DNA of 64,000 bases from Paeniglutamicibacter quisquiliarum (GCF_019084045.1 NZ_JAHRED010000008.1:124001-188000); one strand, 5' to 3'; shown: positions 28,917 through 37,848, counted from the stretch's first letter. The notes: generated from the sequence alone by a model not told the origin. Made by a program: numbers and translations.

Positions 28917-29297
28917 CTAGTCCAGGTTTTTCACGTCCTGCACGGTGCGCGACAGCAGGCAGAATTCGTTGCCCTCGGGATCGCACAGGACGACCCAGCT
29001 GACTCCTTCGCCCTGGCCCACGTCCGTGCGCCTGGCACCCAGGGCAAGCAGGCGCTCGAGCTCCTCGGCGGTGGACAGGCCGTCCGCCCGCAGGTCGAAA
29101 TGCAGCCGGTTTTTCACGCCCTTGCCCTCGGGCACCGCGAACACATCGATGGAGGGCCATGCCTTGTCGCGCGGCGCGATGCTGATTCCGTCGCTGTCTT
29201 CGTCGACAATCTGCCAGTCGAGGACAGCGCACCAGAACTCGGCCACGACCCGTGGCCGGATCGCATCGATGGCAATGGCGGCTATGCGACTGGACAT
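28917..29297 (-). CDS. VOC-fold protein (glyoxalase/bleomycin-resistance-like)
   Basis: The protein is 126 residues from the ATG at 29297 (MSSRIAAIAIDAIRPRVVAE). The paired beta-alpha-beta-beta-beta pattern of the VOC superfamily is evident. Landmarks are FWCAVLDWQIVDEDSDGISI early and WVVLCDPEGNEFCLLSRT at the end, where E in GNEF is a usual metal ligand. Family members include glyoxalases, dioxygenases and drug-binding proteins; the substrate here is unknown. TACTGT lies six bases before the ATG, so the mRNA could be leaderless. A longer upstream frame exists but has biased composition. Confidence 0.85.
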   Translation of the reverse strand: MSSRIAAIAIDAIRPRVVAEFWCAVLDWQIVDEDSDGISIAPRDKAWPSIDVFAVPEGKGVKNRLHFDLRADGLSTAEELERLLALGARRTDVGQGEGVSWVVLCDPEGNEFCLLSRTVQDVKNLD

Positions 29298-29435
29298 GGG
29301 ACCACAGTAGACCATAAGGTGCGGCCCTGGGCAGACCCTCCGACTCAGGATTTTCCCCCAGGCCCGTGGCCACCTGCCGGCGGAGGGTGAGGGTTGCAGG
29401 CGTGGCAACGACGGCCCGCTACCGCGCGCCTGATG

Positions 29436-29924
29436 CTATGGCTTGGGAAGTTCCAGTGCGTACCTGTCCAACCCGCGCTGGTGGGATTTACGCTGGAAGC
29501 CGCGGCGGGTGAGAAGCCTGGACGAGGCCGTGTTGGCCGGGTCCACGCGGGCGAAGAGTTCCCGGGTTTCGTAGACCTCGGGGATCGTGGTCAGCGCTCC
29601 ATCGACCATGGCCCCGGCAATGCCGCGTCCCCAGCAATCCGGCGACACCCAGTATCCGATCTCGACGCCCTCCTCCGTGCGGGTGGACACCACGATGCCG
29701 ACTGGTTCGCCTGCCTCCTTCGCCAGGAACCAGCGGGAAGCTCCCGCGCGATGTGGCGGGTCCTGTCGCAGGGCTGCGCGGATGCGGTCCTGGGTGATTT
29801 GCCGGTCCCACGGCCGCCCGTCCCCGATGAAGCGGGTCACCCTCTCGTCGGAGGCCATGGAAGCGAAAAATGCCGCGTCGGCCTCCTGGAACGGCTGGAG
29901 GGTGATCGACGGGGTTTGCGGCAT
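29436..29924 (-). CDS. GNAT-family N-acetyltransferase (RimJ/RimL-like)
   Basis: The protein is 162 residues. The GNAT fold is shown by the N-terminal strand and helix (SITLQPFQEADAAFFASMAS), the acetyl-CoA loop in YWVSPDCWGRGIAGAMVDGA (with G-R-G-I-A) and the late strand ARVDPANTASSRLLTRRGF. The C-terminus ends LDRYALELPKP. It would acetylate an amine on a small molecule or protein N-terminus. It lies 149 bases downstream of the PheS-like gene in the same orientation, so cotranscription is possible. AAAGAG precedes the start at a short distance. Confidence 0.88.
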   Translation of the reverse strand: MPQTPSITLQPFQEADAAFFASMASDERVTRFIGDGRPWDRQITQDRIRAALRQDPPHRAGASRWFLAKEAGEPVGIVVSTRTEEGVEIGYWVSPDCWGRGIAGAMVDGALTTIPEVYETRELFARVDPANTASSRLLTRRGFQRKSHQRGLDRYALELPKP

Positions 29925-30073
29925 TGGATCTCTTTCGGCGATGGCGGGCTCCTGGCCAAGCTATCAAGGACCAGGGCGAGGGCCGAATCCGTCCGGAGCA
30001 TCCGGCGCATTTCGGTTGGCGGCTGTTGGCCGCGGCAGGCCCGCTGGTTGGCGCCGACCGCGACCTTGCCGCG

Positions 30074-31192
30074 CTATTCCGCGATGAGCTCCATGACACT
30101 GCCCCGGTGGAGCGCCCTGTAGATGTCGTCGCGCATGAGGTTGGCCTCCAGGGCGGTGAGGGTCCTTTCGATTGGCCGGAGTGTTATGCGAACCAGGGCG
30201 TTGGCTTGCCCGGGGTCCAGCTGCAGTCGCTCCCGGGCCGCCTCGGGCAGGTCCTCGTAGTCGGTCAGCCCCAGCAACTCAACGGATTCCAGGTCATCCG
30301 ACCGGGTCCCCAGCGCCCGGCGGACTTCGTCGCCCAGGACTTCCTCGTCGAAGGATTTCGGGACGACGATGGAGATGTCGCGCCGGATCGAAGGAAGCAG
30401 CGAGACAGGTTGCCACGGTTCCAGATGGAGCATTTGGGATCCGATGCGCTGGTCCCGGGCGCGCAGCAGACGTATGTCCGGGATGCCCTTGCGCAGCATC
30501 AAGGCCCGGTCCAGGCCCATTCCCAGGGCAAGGCCCGACCACCGTTCCGGGTCGAGTCCCGCATCGGTGAACAAACGGGGCGCCATCATGCCGCATTCGG
30601 CAAGTTCCAACCATTCGCTTCCGACCAGGACATCCACTTGCATCCCCTTGGTCGTGTACGGGTGAACGGCCGGCACCGTGCGCCATTTGGCCCCGGGCAG
30701 GACCGCGTCGACAAGCACGGCGACCATCGATTCCAGGTCGTCCGGCGTCAGTGCGGTGGATGAAGATATCCGCCAGAGGTCAACCTGGTGGGGTGTGCCG
30801 ACGTGGGTACGGTCAATGGCGTCCCTGCGGTACACCAGTCCGGGCATGACCACCAGGTCGTCCATGGAGATGGATCGCGGTAGATTCCGCAACAGCGAGG
30901 GGACCGACGCCGAGGTGTGGCTCCTGAGCATGACCGAGGGGCTCACATATCGTGAATACCTTTGGTCGCGGGTCACCGTCGACGGGGCGAATCCCAGATT
31001 GTCGTAGTTGTCGGTGACCGAAACCAGCGGACTGTCTCGCACCATCCTGGCAGGCACGCCCCAACCATGGGCGAGAACGCTTGTGCATTGCCCCAGCAGC
31101 TCTTGCATGGCGTGCGGACCATGTGCAGGATCCGAGAGGTCGCGCAGTGTCAGGGCGTCGTGAAGTTCGTTCGCGGAGAGATACGTTGTCAT
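30074..31192 (-). CDS. Stand-alone PheS-like class II ligase with FDX-ACB-like C-terminus
   Basis: The protein is 372 residues. It has the catalytic signature of phenylalanyl-tRNA synthetase alpha subunits: LRSHTS (89-94), motif 2 YRRDAIDRTHVGTPHQVDLW (121-140) and motif 3 GMGLDRALMLRKGIPDIRLL (224-243). From about 258 to the end there is a domain like the ferredoxin-fold anticodon-binding domain that normally ends PheT (RRDISIVV, then LRPIERTLTALEANLMRDDI). No N-terminal coiled coil and no pheT gene are present. The layout resembles mitochondrial monomeric PheRS. It may belong to the family called PheS-related ligase SrmL in public annotation, which I cite from memory. A house-keeping PheST is presumably elsewhere. 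AAGGA lies six bases from the ATG, and a palindrome lies 88 bases upstream. Confidence 0.85.
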   Translation of the reverse strand: MTTYLSANELHDALTLRDLSDPAHGPHAMQELLGQCTSVLAHGWGVPARMVRDSPLVSVTDNYDNLGFAPSTVTRDQRYSRYVSPSVMLRSHTSASVPSLLRNLPRSISMDDLVVMPGLVYRRDAIDRTHVGTPHQVDLWRISSSTALTPDDLESMVAVLVDAVLPGAKWRTVPAVHPYTTKGMQVDVLVGSEWLELAECGMMAPRLFTDAGLDPERWSGLALGMGLDRALMLRKGIPDIRLLRARDQRIGSQMLHLEPWQPVSLLPSIRRDISIVVPKSFDEEVLGDEVRRALGTRSDDLESVELLGLTDYEDLPEAARERLQLDPGQANALVRITLRPIERTLTALEANLMRDDIYRALHRGSVMELIAE

Positions 31193-31548
31193 GGGAAGTC
31201 CTTGGTGGGGTTTGGATCGGTGAACAATCCCCCGATCCGCTCCGCCGCCAGGACTTAGGCGCGCGCCACGAAGCCCTCGCGACCGGTAACCGGTCGGGGG
31301 CTGGTAAATCGCTGTGGGGTACGCATATCGCCAAGGCTAACAGGCTGCCCGTCCCGGTCCAAGGAACACCTGGCCATGCGCTGAAGGCAAGCGCATGTGC
31401 GACGGTGTTTCCGTCCGGCCCGGCAAGTGGTGTCTTGGGCAGAGTCCGCGTCGGCAGTCGGTGGCTGCTGCGCGCGGCCATTTAGCGGGTCGGGGTCTGG
31501 TGCGCGAAGCACCGCCACGGGATCATTGCAACGGAGTAGGGTTGCAAC
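31193..31548. promoter_or_regulatory. Divergent intergenic region with a perfect 17-base palindrome
   Basis: This 356-base region separates the PheS-like gene from the divergent acetyltransferase gene. CGACCGGT-A-ACCGGTCG at 31280-31296 is a perfect dyad with a one-base centre, a typical form of a dimeric repressor site. It lies about 88 bases upstream of the PheS-like start. A -10-like TAGGGT for the acetyltransferase lies at 31537-31542. Nothing else in this stretch looks coding. Confidence 0.4.
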
Positions 31549-32097
31549 GTGCCCACATTGCAGCTCCTGCGAGCCGAACATTTTCCGGCCGTCCTGGCCT
31601 TTGAGCTGGCCAACCGCGCCTTCTTCGCTGCCCGGGTCCCCGACCGGGGCGATGCGTACTTCGAAGATTTCGACCACCGGCTCCAGACTTTGCTGGAGGA
31701 ACAAAACGCCGGAGACGGCGCCTTCTACCTGCTCGTCGACGGGGAAGGCCATGTCTTGGGGCGATTCAATCTGGAGTTCATTGGCGACGGCATTGCAGAA
31801 CTCGGCTACCGCGTCGCCGAACGGGAGACAGGACGGGGTGTGGCGACAGCCGCCGTTCGTGAAGTCTGCCGACTGGCAGCTGAATCGCATGGCCTACGCG
31901 CACTCAGGGCAGTTGCCGCCACCCGGAATCCGGCGTCCCGGAAAGTCCTGACCAAGGCAGGGTTCCTGGCCGCCGGCCAAGCCGACCCGGCAAGTCTCGA
32001 CGGTCAACCGGGAACCCGCTACTCGCTCGAACTAGGTCGAGCAGGACAGTTTGCCTTGGGTGACCCCACCCGTCCCGATTCCGGGCACAGCGCGTAG
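31549..32097 (+). CDS. GNAT-family N-acetyltransferase (RimJ/RimL-like)
   Basis: The protein is 182 residues from a GTG start (VPTLQLLRAEHFPAVLAFEL). A first half with LLVDGEGHVLGRFNLEFIGD leads to the acetyl-CoA loop ERETGRGVATAAVREVCRLA and the final strand LRAVAATRNPASRKVLTKAGF. TAGGGT ends six bases before the GTG and no Shine-Dalgarno is present, so the mRNA is probably leaderless. It is divergent from the PheS-like gene and differs in sequence from the other acetyltransferase at 29436. The substrate is unknown. Confidence 0.85.
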   Translation: MPTLQLLRAEHFPAVLAFELANRAFFAARVPDRGDAYFEDFDHRLQTLLEEQNAGDGAFYLLVDGEGHVLGRFNLEFIGDGIAELGYRVAERETGRGVATAAVREVCRLAAESHGLRALRAVAATRNPASRKVLTKAGFLAAGQADPASLDGQPGTRYSLELGRAGQFALGDPTRPDSGHSA

Positions 32098-32592
32098 TTG
32101 CCCTTGTTTCCCGTGGGTCGGATGCCGACCATGGCGATGTCCCTGGCGGCCGTGCTGCCGGTCCCCCTGCGGCGGACTGGTCACGTTCCGGACGGCGCGC
32201 AGGGTCCTCGGTTTGGGGAATCTTCACCGGATGGGCACCGACACAGCTGGGTGCCCGGCGGCCTTGATCCTGGACCAGATCGACATCACGCGTGATTTTC
32301 CGGCATCGGATGACTCAAGGGCCATGAGGAGTTGGTTGCGGCACTGGCTCATTCGGCCAACGAACTCCGAAGTCGAATGACACCGATGGGCACCCCGTGG
32401 GAGCCCCAGCACCATGAACGTGATGCCGGGGCACAACTCATCGGCGGAAAGTTGCCGTGTTCCAATCGGGAAGGATTACGGCGCCAGGCCGAACGCCATT
32501 CGGGGGGGGCCGATGGCTGTATTCCGCCTCGTTCAATTTGCCGCCATGTACGGTCCCCCGGGACTTGGCGGCTTCCCGGATGGCAATACCGC
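32098..32592. other. Gene-poor stretch between the acetyltransferase and mnmA genes, possible decayed gene
   Basis: No intact gene is supported over about 495 bases. On the minus strand at 32224-32436 a 70-codon frame contains RVMSIWSRIKAAGHPAV, which resembles the LigT/2'-5' RNA ligase family opening (xVxxLWxxLxAAGxPS). It stops at once, and the next frames do not continue the family. This would fit a degraded gene, but the match is short. No RNA gene or terminator is obvious here. Confidence 0.35.
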
Positions 32593-33729
32593 TCAGGAGA
32601 CCAGGCTCGGGTCCCAGGCGGTGGAGCGGGCCGAGTCGATGGTTGCCTGGCCCAGCACGCGGGTGCCCTGGTAGATGACCATGGTCTGGCCCGGGGCGAC
32701 GCCGCGCATGGGCTCGATGAGCGTGGCCACCAGGACATTGCTGCCGTCTTCCTGCGCCTCGACGCGGGCGCGGGCATCGACCGGGTCCCCGTGCGCGCGC
32801 ACCTGGACCATGCAGTCGAACTCGGTGCCGGCGGCCGCGTCGGCGATCGGCAGCCCGGCCCAGGAGATCCGGATGCCGCGCAGCTCGTCGACCGCCAGCA
32901 GGGCCTCGGGGCCGACGATGACCTTGTTTTCCTTGGGCCGGATCTCGAGCACGAAGCGCGGCTTGCCGTCGGCGGCCGGGGTGCCCAGCTTCAGGCCCTT
33001 GCGCTGTCCGACGGTGAAAGCGTGGGCGCCCTCGTGCTCACCCAGGGCTTTGCCCTCCTGGTCGACGATGGCACCGGGTTCCATGTCGATGCGCTCGGCC
33101 AGCCAGCCGCGGGTGTCCCCGTCGGGGATGAAGCAGATGTCGTGGCTGTCGGGCTTGTTGGCCACCGAGAGCCCGCGGGCCTCGGCCTCGGCGCGGACCT
33201 CTGCCTTCGAGGGGGTGTCGGCCAGCGGGAAGATGCAGTGCTCCAGCTGCTCGTGGGTGAGCACACCCAGCACGTAGGACTGGTCCTTGGCCCAGTCGGC
33301 GGCGCGGTGCAGCTCCGGGTTGCCCTCGGAATCGCGGATCACCTTGGCATAGTGCCCGGTGCAGACCGCGTCGAAGCCCAGCGCGATGGCCTTTTCCAGC
33401 AGCGCGGCGAACTTGATCCGCTCGTTGCAGCGCATGCACGGGTTGGGGGTGCGCCCGGCCTCGTACTCGGCGATGAAGTCGTCGACCACGTCCTCCTTGA
33501 AGCGCTCGGAGAAGTCCCACACGTAGTAGGGGATGCCGAGCACGTCGCAGGCGCGCCAGGCGTCGTTGGAGTCCTCCACGGTGCAACAGCCGCGGGACCC
33601 GGTGCGCAGGGTGCCGGGCATGCGGGAAAGGGCCAGGTGCACGCCGACGACCTCGTGGCCTGCCTCGACCGCGCGTGCCGCCGCGACCGCGGAGTCGACC
33701 CCGCCGCTCATTGCTGCCAAAACCTTCAT
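32593..33729 (-). CDS. mnmA: tRNA-specific 2-thiouridylase MnmA
   Basis: The protein is 378 residues. The PP-loop SGGVDS lies at about 8-13, the first active cysteine in [12 protein letters not shown] near 100-110, and the second in [12 protein letters not shown] near 200-211. The C-terminal beta domain ends with [13 protein letters not shown]. MnmA adds sulfur to the wobble uridine of certain tRNAs, using persulfide from a cysteine desulfurase. That desulfurase gene lies directly upstream and overlaps it (ATGA, 33726-33729), so the sulfur donor and acceptor enzymes are coupled in translation. Confidence 0.97.
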   Translation of the reverse strand: MKVLAAMSGGVDSAVAAARAVEAGHEVVGVHLALSRMPGTLRTGSRGCCTVEDSNDAWRACDVLGIPYYVWDFSERFKEDVVDDFIAEYEAGRTPNPCMRCNERIKFAALLEKAIALGFDAVCTGHYAKVIRDSEGNPELHRAADWAKDQSYVLGVLTHEQLEHCIFPLADTPSKAEVRAEAEARGLSVANKPDSHDICFIPDGDTRGWLAERIDMEPGAIVDQEGKALGEHEGAHAFTVGQRKGLKLGTPAADGKPRFVLEIRPKENKVIVGPEALLAVDELRGIRISWAGLPIADAAAGTEFDCMVQVRAHGDPVDARARVEAQEDGSNVLVATLIEPMRGVAPGQTMVIYQGTRVLGQATIDSARSTAWDPSLVS

Positions 33730-34961
33730 CGTGTGAACCCTGTCCCTGCCGTTTGGATGCTGCTGACTTGTGCGGCCATGCCGGCCTTTTTGGCGCGCGC
33801 GTATGCCTCGGGCAATGCGGCCACCAACTTCCCAACGTCGGCGGCGCCGGTTGTATGCCCGAGCGTGAAGCGTTGTGCGCCACGTGCCGTCGCCTCGTCC
33901 CGGCCCATGGCCAGCAACACGTGCGAGGGCCGCGGCACCCCGGCGGTGCAGGCCGAGCCGGTGGAGGAATGGATCCCGAGCATGTCCAGCACGAAGAGCA
34001 GCGAGTCGCCCTCGCAGCCCGGGAAGGTGAAGTGAGCGTTGCCCGGCAGCCGGGTGCCCGCGTGCCCGGGGTCCGCGGTGCCGTTGAACACGGCCTCGGG
34101 GACCAGCTGGCGCACTCCCTCAATGAGGGTGTCGCGCAGCGTGGCCAGGCGCTCGGACTCTGCCTCAAGGTTTGCCGCGGCCTGCGTGGCCGCGGCGGCG
34201 AACCCGGCTGCGGCAGCTGCATTGAGCGTGCCCGAGCGCAGGGCGCGTTCGTGCCCGCCGCCGTGCTGGACGGGGGTGAGCACCACGTCGCGGCGCACGA
34301 AGAGGGCGCCGATTCCCACCGGGCCGCCGATCTTGTGCCCGGAGACGGCCATGGTGGCCAGCCCGGAGCCGGCAAAGTCGGTGGGCACCGAGGTGAAGGC
34401 CTGGACCGCGTCGGAGTGCACCGGAATGCCGTGGGCGTCGGCGAGCGCAACAACCTTGGCCACGGGCTGGACGCTGCCGACCTCGTTGTTCGCCCACATG
34501 ACGGTGACCAGGGCGATGTCGCGGGGGTTTTTCGCAATTTCGCATTCGAGCGCGGCGAGGTCGATGACGCCGTCGGCGTCCACCGGCAGCCAGGTGACCT
34601 CCGCCCCCTCATGGGCCTGGAGCCACTCCACGGTGTCAAGGACCGCGTGGTGCTCGATGACCGAACAAATGATGCGGGTGCGCGCGGGGTCCGCGGCGTT
34701 CCGGTTCCAGTACAGGCCCTTGAGGGCGAGGTTGTCCGATTCGGTGCCGCCGGAGGTGAAGACGACCTCCGAGGGGTGCGCCCCGGCGGCGGCGGCCAGC
34801 TGTTCGCGGGCCTCCTCGGTGACGCGGTGGGCGCGGCGGCCGGCGCCGTGCAGCGAGGAGGGGTTGCCGGTCTGCGCCAGCTCATGGGTCATGGCGGCGA
34901 GCGCGGGGCCGGACATGGGTGTCGTGGCTGCGTGGTCTAGGTAAATGGGGCTCGTGGACAC
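33726..34961 (-). CDS. Cysteine desulfurase (IscS/NifS-like)
   Basis: The protein is 411 residues from a GTG at 34961 ([20 protein letters not shown]). It is a PLP enzyme. The Schiff-base lysine is K210 in SGHKIGG, and the catalytic cysteine is C338 in [11 protein letters not shown]. The loop length and the HHAVLDT motif fit the class I, IscS-type group. It removes sulfur from cysteine as a protein-bound persulfide; its gene overlap with mnmA suggests a dedicated role in tRNA thiolation. TAGAAT ends six bases before the GTG, which predicts a leaderless mRNA. The extended C-terminus (from about 365) is variable and ends AGTGFTR. Confidence 0.95.
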   Translation of the reverse strand: MSTSPIYLDHAATTPMSGPALAAMTHELAQTGNPSSLHGAGRRAHRVTEEAREQLAAAAGAHPSEVVFTSGGTESDNLALKGLYWNRNAADPARTRIICSVIEHHAVLDTVEWLQAHEGAEVTWLPVDADGVIDLAALECEIAKNPRDIALVTVMWANNEVGSVQPVAKVVALADAHGIPVHSDAVQAFTSVPTDFAGSGLATMAVSGHKIGGPVGIGALFVRRDVVLTPVQHGGGHERALRSGTLNAAAAAGFAAAATQAAANLEAESERLATLRDTLIEGVRQLVPEAVFNGTADPGHAGTRLPGNAHFTFPGCEGDSLLFVLDMLGIHSSTGSACTAGVPRPSHVLLAMGRDEATARGAQRFTLGHTTGAADVGKLVAALPEAYARAKKAGMAAQVSSIQTAGTGFTR

Positions 34962-34967
34962 CGAACA

Positions 34968-34973
34968 ATTCTA
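34968..34973 (-). promoter_or_regulatory. -10 element (TAGAAT) for a leaderless cysteine desulfurase-mnmA mRNA
   Basis: TAGAAT on the minus strand ends exactly six bases before the GTG at 34961. It is close to the consensus TATAAT. The upstream -35 region is GC-rich and unclear. Confidence 0.45.
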
Positions 34974-35052
34974 GCCCTGTTGCCGGTTGGGCGGGCGGAG
35001 TGATTGCTCACAGCTCCCCGCCCGCCCAACGGTGCACGTCCGGGAGGGAAAG

Positions 35053-35964
35053 TTAGTTCCCTTCCCCCTGGAAGTACTCCCCCGCCAGTTCCTCCGGGTC
35101 GAAGGGTTCGGTGTCGGGCGCAGGCAGTTCGTTGCGGGTGTCCCCCGCCGCATCGAGCCGGGAGTCGGCGTCGACTTCCCAGGCCTCGATGCCGGGGCAG
35201 GCCAGCAGGGCGTCGATCAGCCCGCGGCTGCCTCCGACGATGGTGGAGTCCTCATACAGCTCCGTGGACATCAGCCAGGCACGGTCCTCCGGCCAGGCCA
35301 GGTTGGGCGACTGGCGCTGTTCGCCCTGGGAGGTCCGTGCCCACAGCGGGCTGGCCAAATCCTGCCCGTCGCCGCGGAAGACGTAGAAGGAGCGGTAGCC
35401 GGAGCCGATCTGCAGCGTCGGGGCGTTCCTGATCTCGTCGGAGAATGCCGGGGCCTTCGCCTGGGCGGCGAGCTCCGCGGTGCGCCGCGCGTTCTCCTCC
35501 TCGCCCAGTGCGGGGTCCTCCTCGATCACGACCTCGACCTGGTCCCCGCCGTGGATGAACGCCAGGCCGTTCCACAGCGCCAGGTGGATTTCACCGGGGG
35601 TACCCGTGTGTGCCGCGAGCAGCGGGGCGATGGCGCGCAATTCGTCGGCGCCCAGGCCGTCCCAGCCCGGTGCCTCGCCCTCCCAGGAGTCCTCCGCCAG
35701 CGGCACCCCGTCCTCGCCGATCCCGGAGAGCGCGGCGAACTGCGCCAGGGCGTGCATGGTGCTGCCGCGCCGCTTGGCGATCGCATCCCAGCGCACGGGC
35801 TGCCCGTCCGGGCCCATGGCCGGGTGGAAGATCCGCACGTAGGCGGCGAAACCGCGCGGCACCTGCCCGGCCACCAGGTTTGCGGTGTCCGCGTCCCGGC
35901 CTTGTTCCTGCAGGGCCTGCACTATCCATGCGCCGGCATCGGGGGCGACGAAGTTCAAAGTCAT
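35053..35964 (-). CDS. Conserved hypothetical protein
   Basis: The protein is 303 residues from the ATG at 35964 (MTLNFVAPDAGAWIVQALQE); an upstream in-frame start would place the promoter element inside the gene. It is soluble with mixed alpha/beta pattern. Recognisable stretches are RIFHPAMGPDGQPVRWDAI (about 43-61), EIHLALWNGLAFIHGG (about 125-140) and LIDALLACPGIEAWEV near 255-270. This matches a type of unnamed protein seen in Arthrobacter-like genomes, but I know no function. TACCCT lies six bases before the ATG. It lies alone between the desulfurase and the FolP2-like operon. Confidence 0.7.
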   Translation of the reverse strand: MTLNFVAPDAGAWIVQALQEQGRDADTANLVAGQVPRGFAAYVRIFHPAMGPDGQPVRWDAIAKRRGSTMHALAQFAALSGIGEDGVPLAEDSWEGEAPGWDGLGADELRAIAPLLAAHTGTPGEIHLALWNGLAFIHGGDQVEVVIEEDPALGEEENARRTAELAAQAKAPAFSDEIRNAPTLQIGSGYRSFYVFRGDGQDLASPLWARTSQGEQRQSPNLAWPEDRAWLMSTELYEDSTIVGGSRGLIDALLACPGIEAWEVDADSRLDAAGDTRNELPAPDTEPFDPEELAGEYFQGEGN

Positions 35965-36065
35965 TAGTACAGGGTACCCAAGCCCGCGCCCGTGGCGCGC
36001 CCGGTGGCCCGGAGCCGCCGCCGGGACTCCGTTGTGCCCTCCCAAAGCCTTCTAAAACTGGTATG

Positions 36066-36084
36066 AATGATCTAACAGATCATT
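36066..36084 (+). promoter_or_regulatory. Operator-like dyad upstream of the FolP2-like operon
   Basis: AATGATCT-AAC-AGATCATT is a perfect dyad with eight-base arms and a three-base centre. It lies 14 bases upstream of the start codon and ends two bases before the Shine-Dalgarno AAGGAG. A -10-like TATGAA overlaps its left edge. A protein bound here would block transcription start. The regulator is unknown. Confidence 0.5.
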
Positions 36085-36097
36085 GCAAGGAGCCCGC

Positions 36098-37066
36098 ATG
36101 AGCATGTACCTACCCGCACTTCGCCATCCGGTCCACCGCTTCGCGCACCGCAGCATCGATTTCAACACGCAGGTCGCGTTGATGGCGATCATCAACCGCA
36201 CCCCGGACAGCTTCTACGACTCCGGGGCGACCTTCGCCCTGGGCTCCGCGGTGGACGCGGCCCTTGAGGCAGTCGAGGCCGGTGCCGACTGGATCGACAT
36301 CGGCGGGGTTCCCTTCTCCCCCGGGCCCGCCCTGTCCTGGCAGGAGGAGGCGCAGCGGATCGTCCCCGTCATCAAGGCGGTGCGCGCGCAAAGCAACGTG
36401 ATCATCTCCGCCGACACGTTCCTGCCCGAGGTCGCCTCGGCCGCCATGGCAGCCGGCGCGGACGTCATCAACGACACCACCGGCCTGAGCAACCCGGAGC
36501 TCGGGCGGGTCGTGGCCGAGGCAGGGGCGCACCTGGTCATCACCCATTCGCTGGCCGCACCGCGCACCGTCTACCCGCGGCCGACCTATGACGACGTGGT
36601 GGCAGAGGTCACCGCCTACCTGCGCCGGAAGGTCGACTTCGCCCGTTCCCTGGGGATCGCCGAGGAGAAGATCATCGTGGACCCCGGGCACGACCTGAAC
36701 AAGAACACGCTGCACACCCTGGCCATCACCGCCGGGTTCGAGGCCATCGCCGCATTGGGCTACCCGAGCCTCGCGGCGGTCTCCAACAAGGACTTCATCG
36801 GCGAGTCACTGGACCTGCCCAAGTCCGAACGCACCGCGGGCTCCATGGCGGCGGCCACCATGTGCATCATGAACGGGGCGCGGATCATCCGCATGCACAA
36901 CATCCCCGAGTCCGTCTCCACCATCCGGATGCTCGAGGCCGCGATGGGCTGGCGCGAGCCGGCCTACCTGGTGCACAACATGGGCGACGTCAATCCCCCC
37001 GCGCACCCCGGCCCCGCTTCGGCCCGCCTGGGCTCCGGGCGCCCGGCCGCCCGGGAAGGGGCCTGA
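36098..37066 (+). CDS. Dihydropteroate synthase-like protein (FolP2 type)
   Basis: The protein is 322 residues from the ATG at 36098, six bases after AAGGAG. The TIM-barrel fold of DHPS is clear (IINRTPDSFYDSGATF at about 26-41; FLPEVASAAMAAGADVINDT near 107-126). Several DHPS catalytic motifs differ. The pterin-loop ESTRPG is replaced by GVPFSPGP, the MHMRG-like loop by VITHS, and SRKSFIG by SNKDFIGE. These changes match the FolP2 paralogs of mycobacteria, of which M. leprae FolP2 is reported to lack DHPS activity. A normal DHPS is likely elsewhere in the genome. The stop overlaps the next start (TGATG), so the two genes are coupled. Confidence 0.8.
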   Translation: MSMYLPALRHPVHRFAHRSIDFNTQVALMAIINRTPDSFYDSGATFALGSAVDAALEAVEAGADWIDIGGVPFSPGPALSWQEEAQRIVPVIKAVRAQSNVIISADTFLPEVASAAMAAGADVINDTTGLSNPELGRVVAEAGAHLVITHSLAAPRTVYPRPTYDDVVAEVTAYLRRKVDFARSLGIAEEKIIVDPGHDLNKNTLHTLAITAGFEAIAALGYPSLAAVSNKDFIGESLDLPKSERTAGSMAAATMCIMNGARIIRMHNIPESVSTIRMLEAAMGWREPAYLVHNMGDVNPPAHPGPASARLGSGRPAAREGA

Positions 37067-37848
37067 TGCGCCGCCTGCTGCCGGACCCGGCCCCGGACCT
37101 CGACGACGCCGGCGTGCTTGGCTCCTACGCGCCCCCGTCTGGCACCGACCCGTTCGTCCGCTTCAACTTCGTCTCCTCGATCGACGGGGCCGCGACGCTC
37201 GGCGGCCTCTCCGGTGGCCTGGGCGCCCGGGCGGACAAGCGCGTGTTCATGCTGCTGCGCCGGTCCGCCGACGTGATCCTGGTCGGCGCCGGAACCGTGC
37301 GGGCCGAAGGCTACGACGGGGAGCTGCTCGATGCGGCCTCGCGGGCCTGGCGCCTGGAGCGCGGCATGGCCGAGCGCCCGGTGCTGGCGGTGGTCTCCGG
37401 GAGCCTTGGCCTGGACCCCGACGGCGAGCTCTTCACCCGGAACCCCGGCCAGATCCTGGTGCTCACCTCGGGCGCCGCGGACAGCGGACGGGCATCGGCC
37501 CTGGGCGCGGTGGCCGAGGTCATCGCCGCCGACGCACCGAGTACCGCCATCGACCCCCGGTGGATCATCGAGACGCTGCACGGCAGGGGGCTGCGCGTGA
37601 TCCACTCCGAGGGCGGGCCCACGCTCCTTGGCGACTTCCAGCGGGCGGATGCCGTGGACAGCCTCTGCGTGACCTACTCCCCCCTGCTGGTGGCCGGGGA
37701 CTCGCGCCGGATTTCCCGCGGCACCCCCGCCGACGTGCCCCGGGAAATGGCGCTTCGCCTCTTGTTCGAGGAGGAGGGCAGCCTGCTGGCGGAATACCGC
37801 CGCCCCGATTCCGGCACCGGGCGGGACGGGCCAACACCCACCGGCTAA
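37066..37848 (+). CDS. Pyrimidine reductase-family protein (RibD C-terminal domain)
   Basis: The protein is 260 residues. It has the NADPH-dependent reductase fold of RibD (FNFVSSIDGAATLGGLSGG near 32-50; LRRSADVILVGAGTVRAEGY near 65-85; VIHSEGGPTLLGDFQRADAV near 180-200). It lacks the N-terminal deaminase domain of full RibD. The substrate is unknown, but family members reduce pyrimidine or pteridine-like compounds. It overlaps the FolP2-like gene, so a joint pterin or flavin-related step is a reasonable inference. An N-terminal motif that would recruit DHPS substrates is not seen. Confidence 0.85.
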   Translation: MRRLLPDPAPDLDDAGVLGSYAPPSGTDPFVRFNFVSSIDGAATLGGLSGGLGARADKRVFMLLRRSADVILVGAGTVRAEGYDGELLDAASRAWRLERGMAERPVLAVVSGSLGLDPDGELFTRNPGQILVLTSGAADSGRASALGAVAEVIAADAPSTAIDPRWIIETLHGRGLRVIHSEGGPTLLGDFQRADAVDSLCVTYSPLLVAGDSRRISRGTPADVPREMALRLLFEEEGSLLAEYRRPDSGTGRDGPTPTG

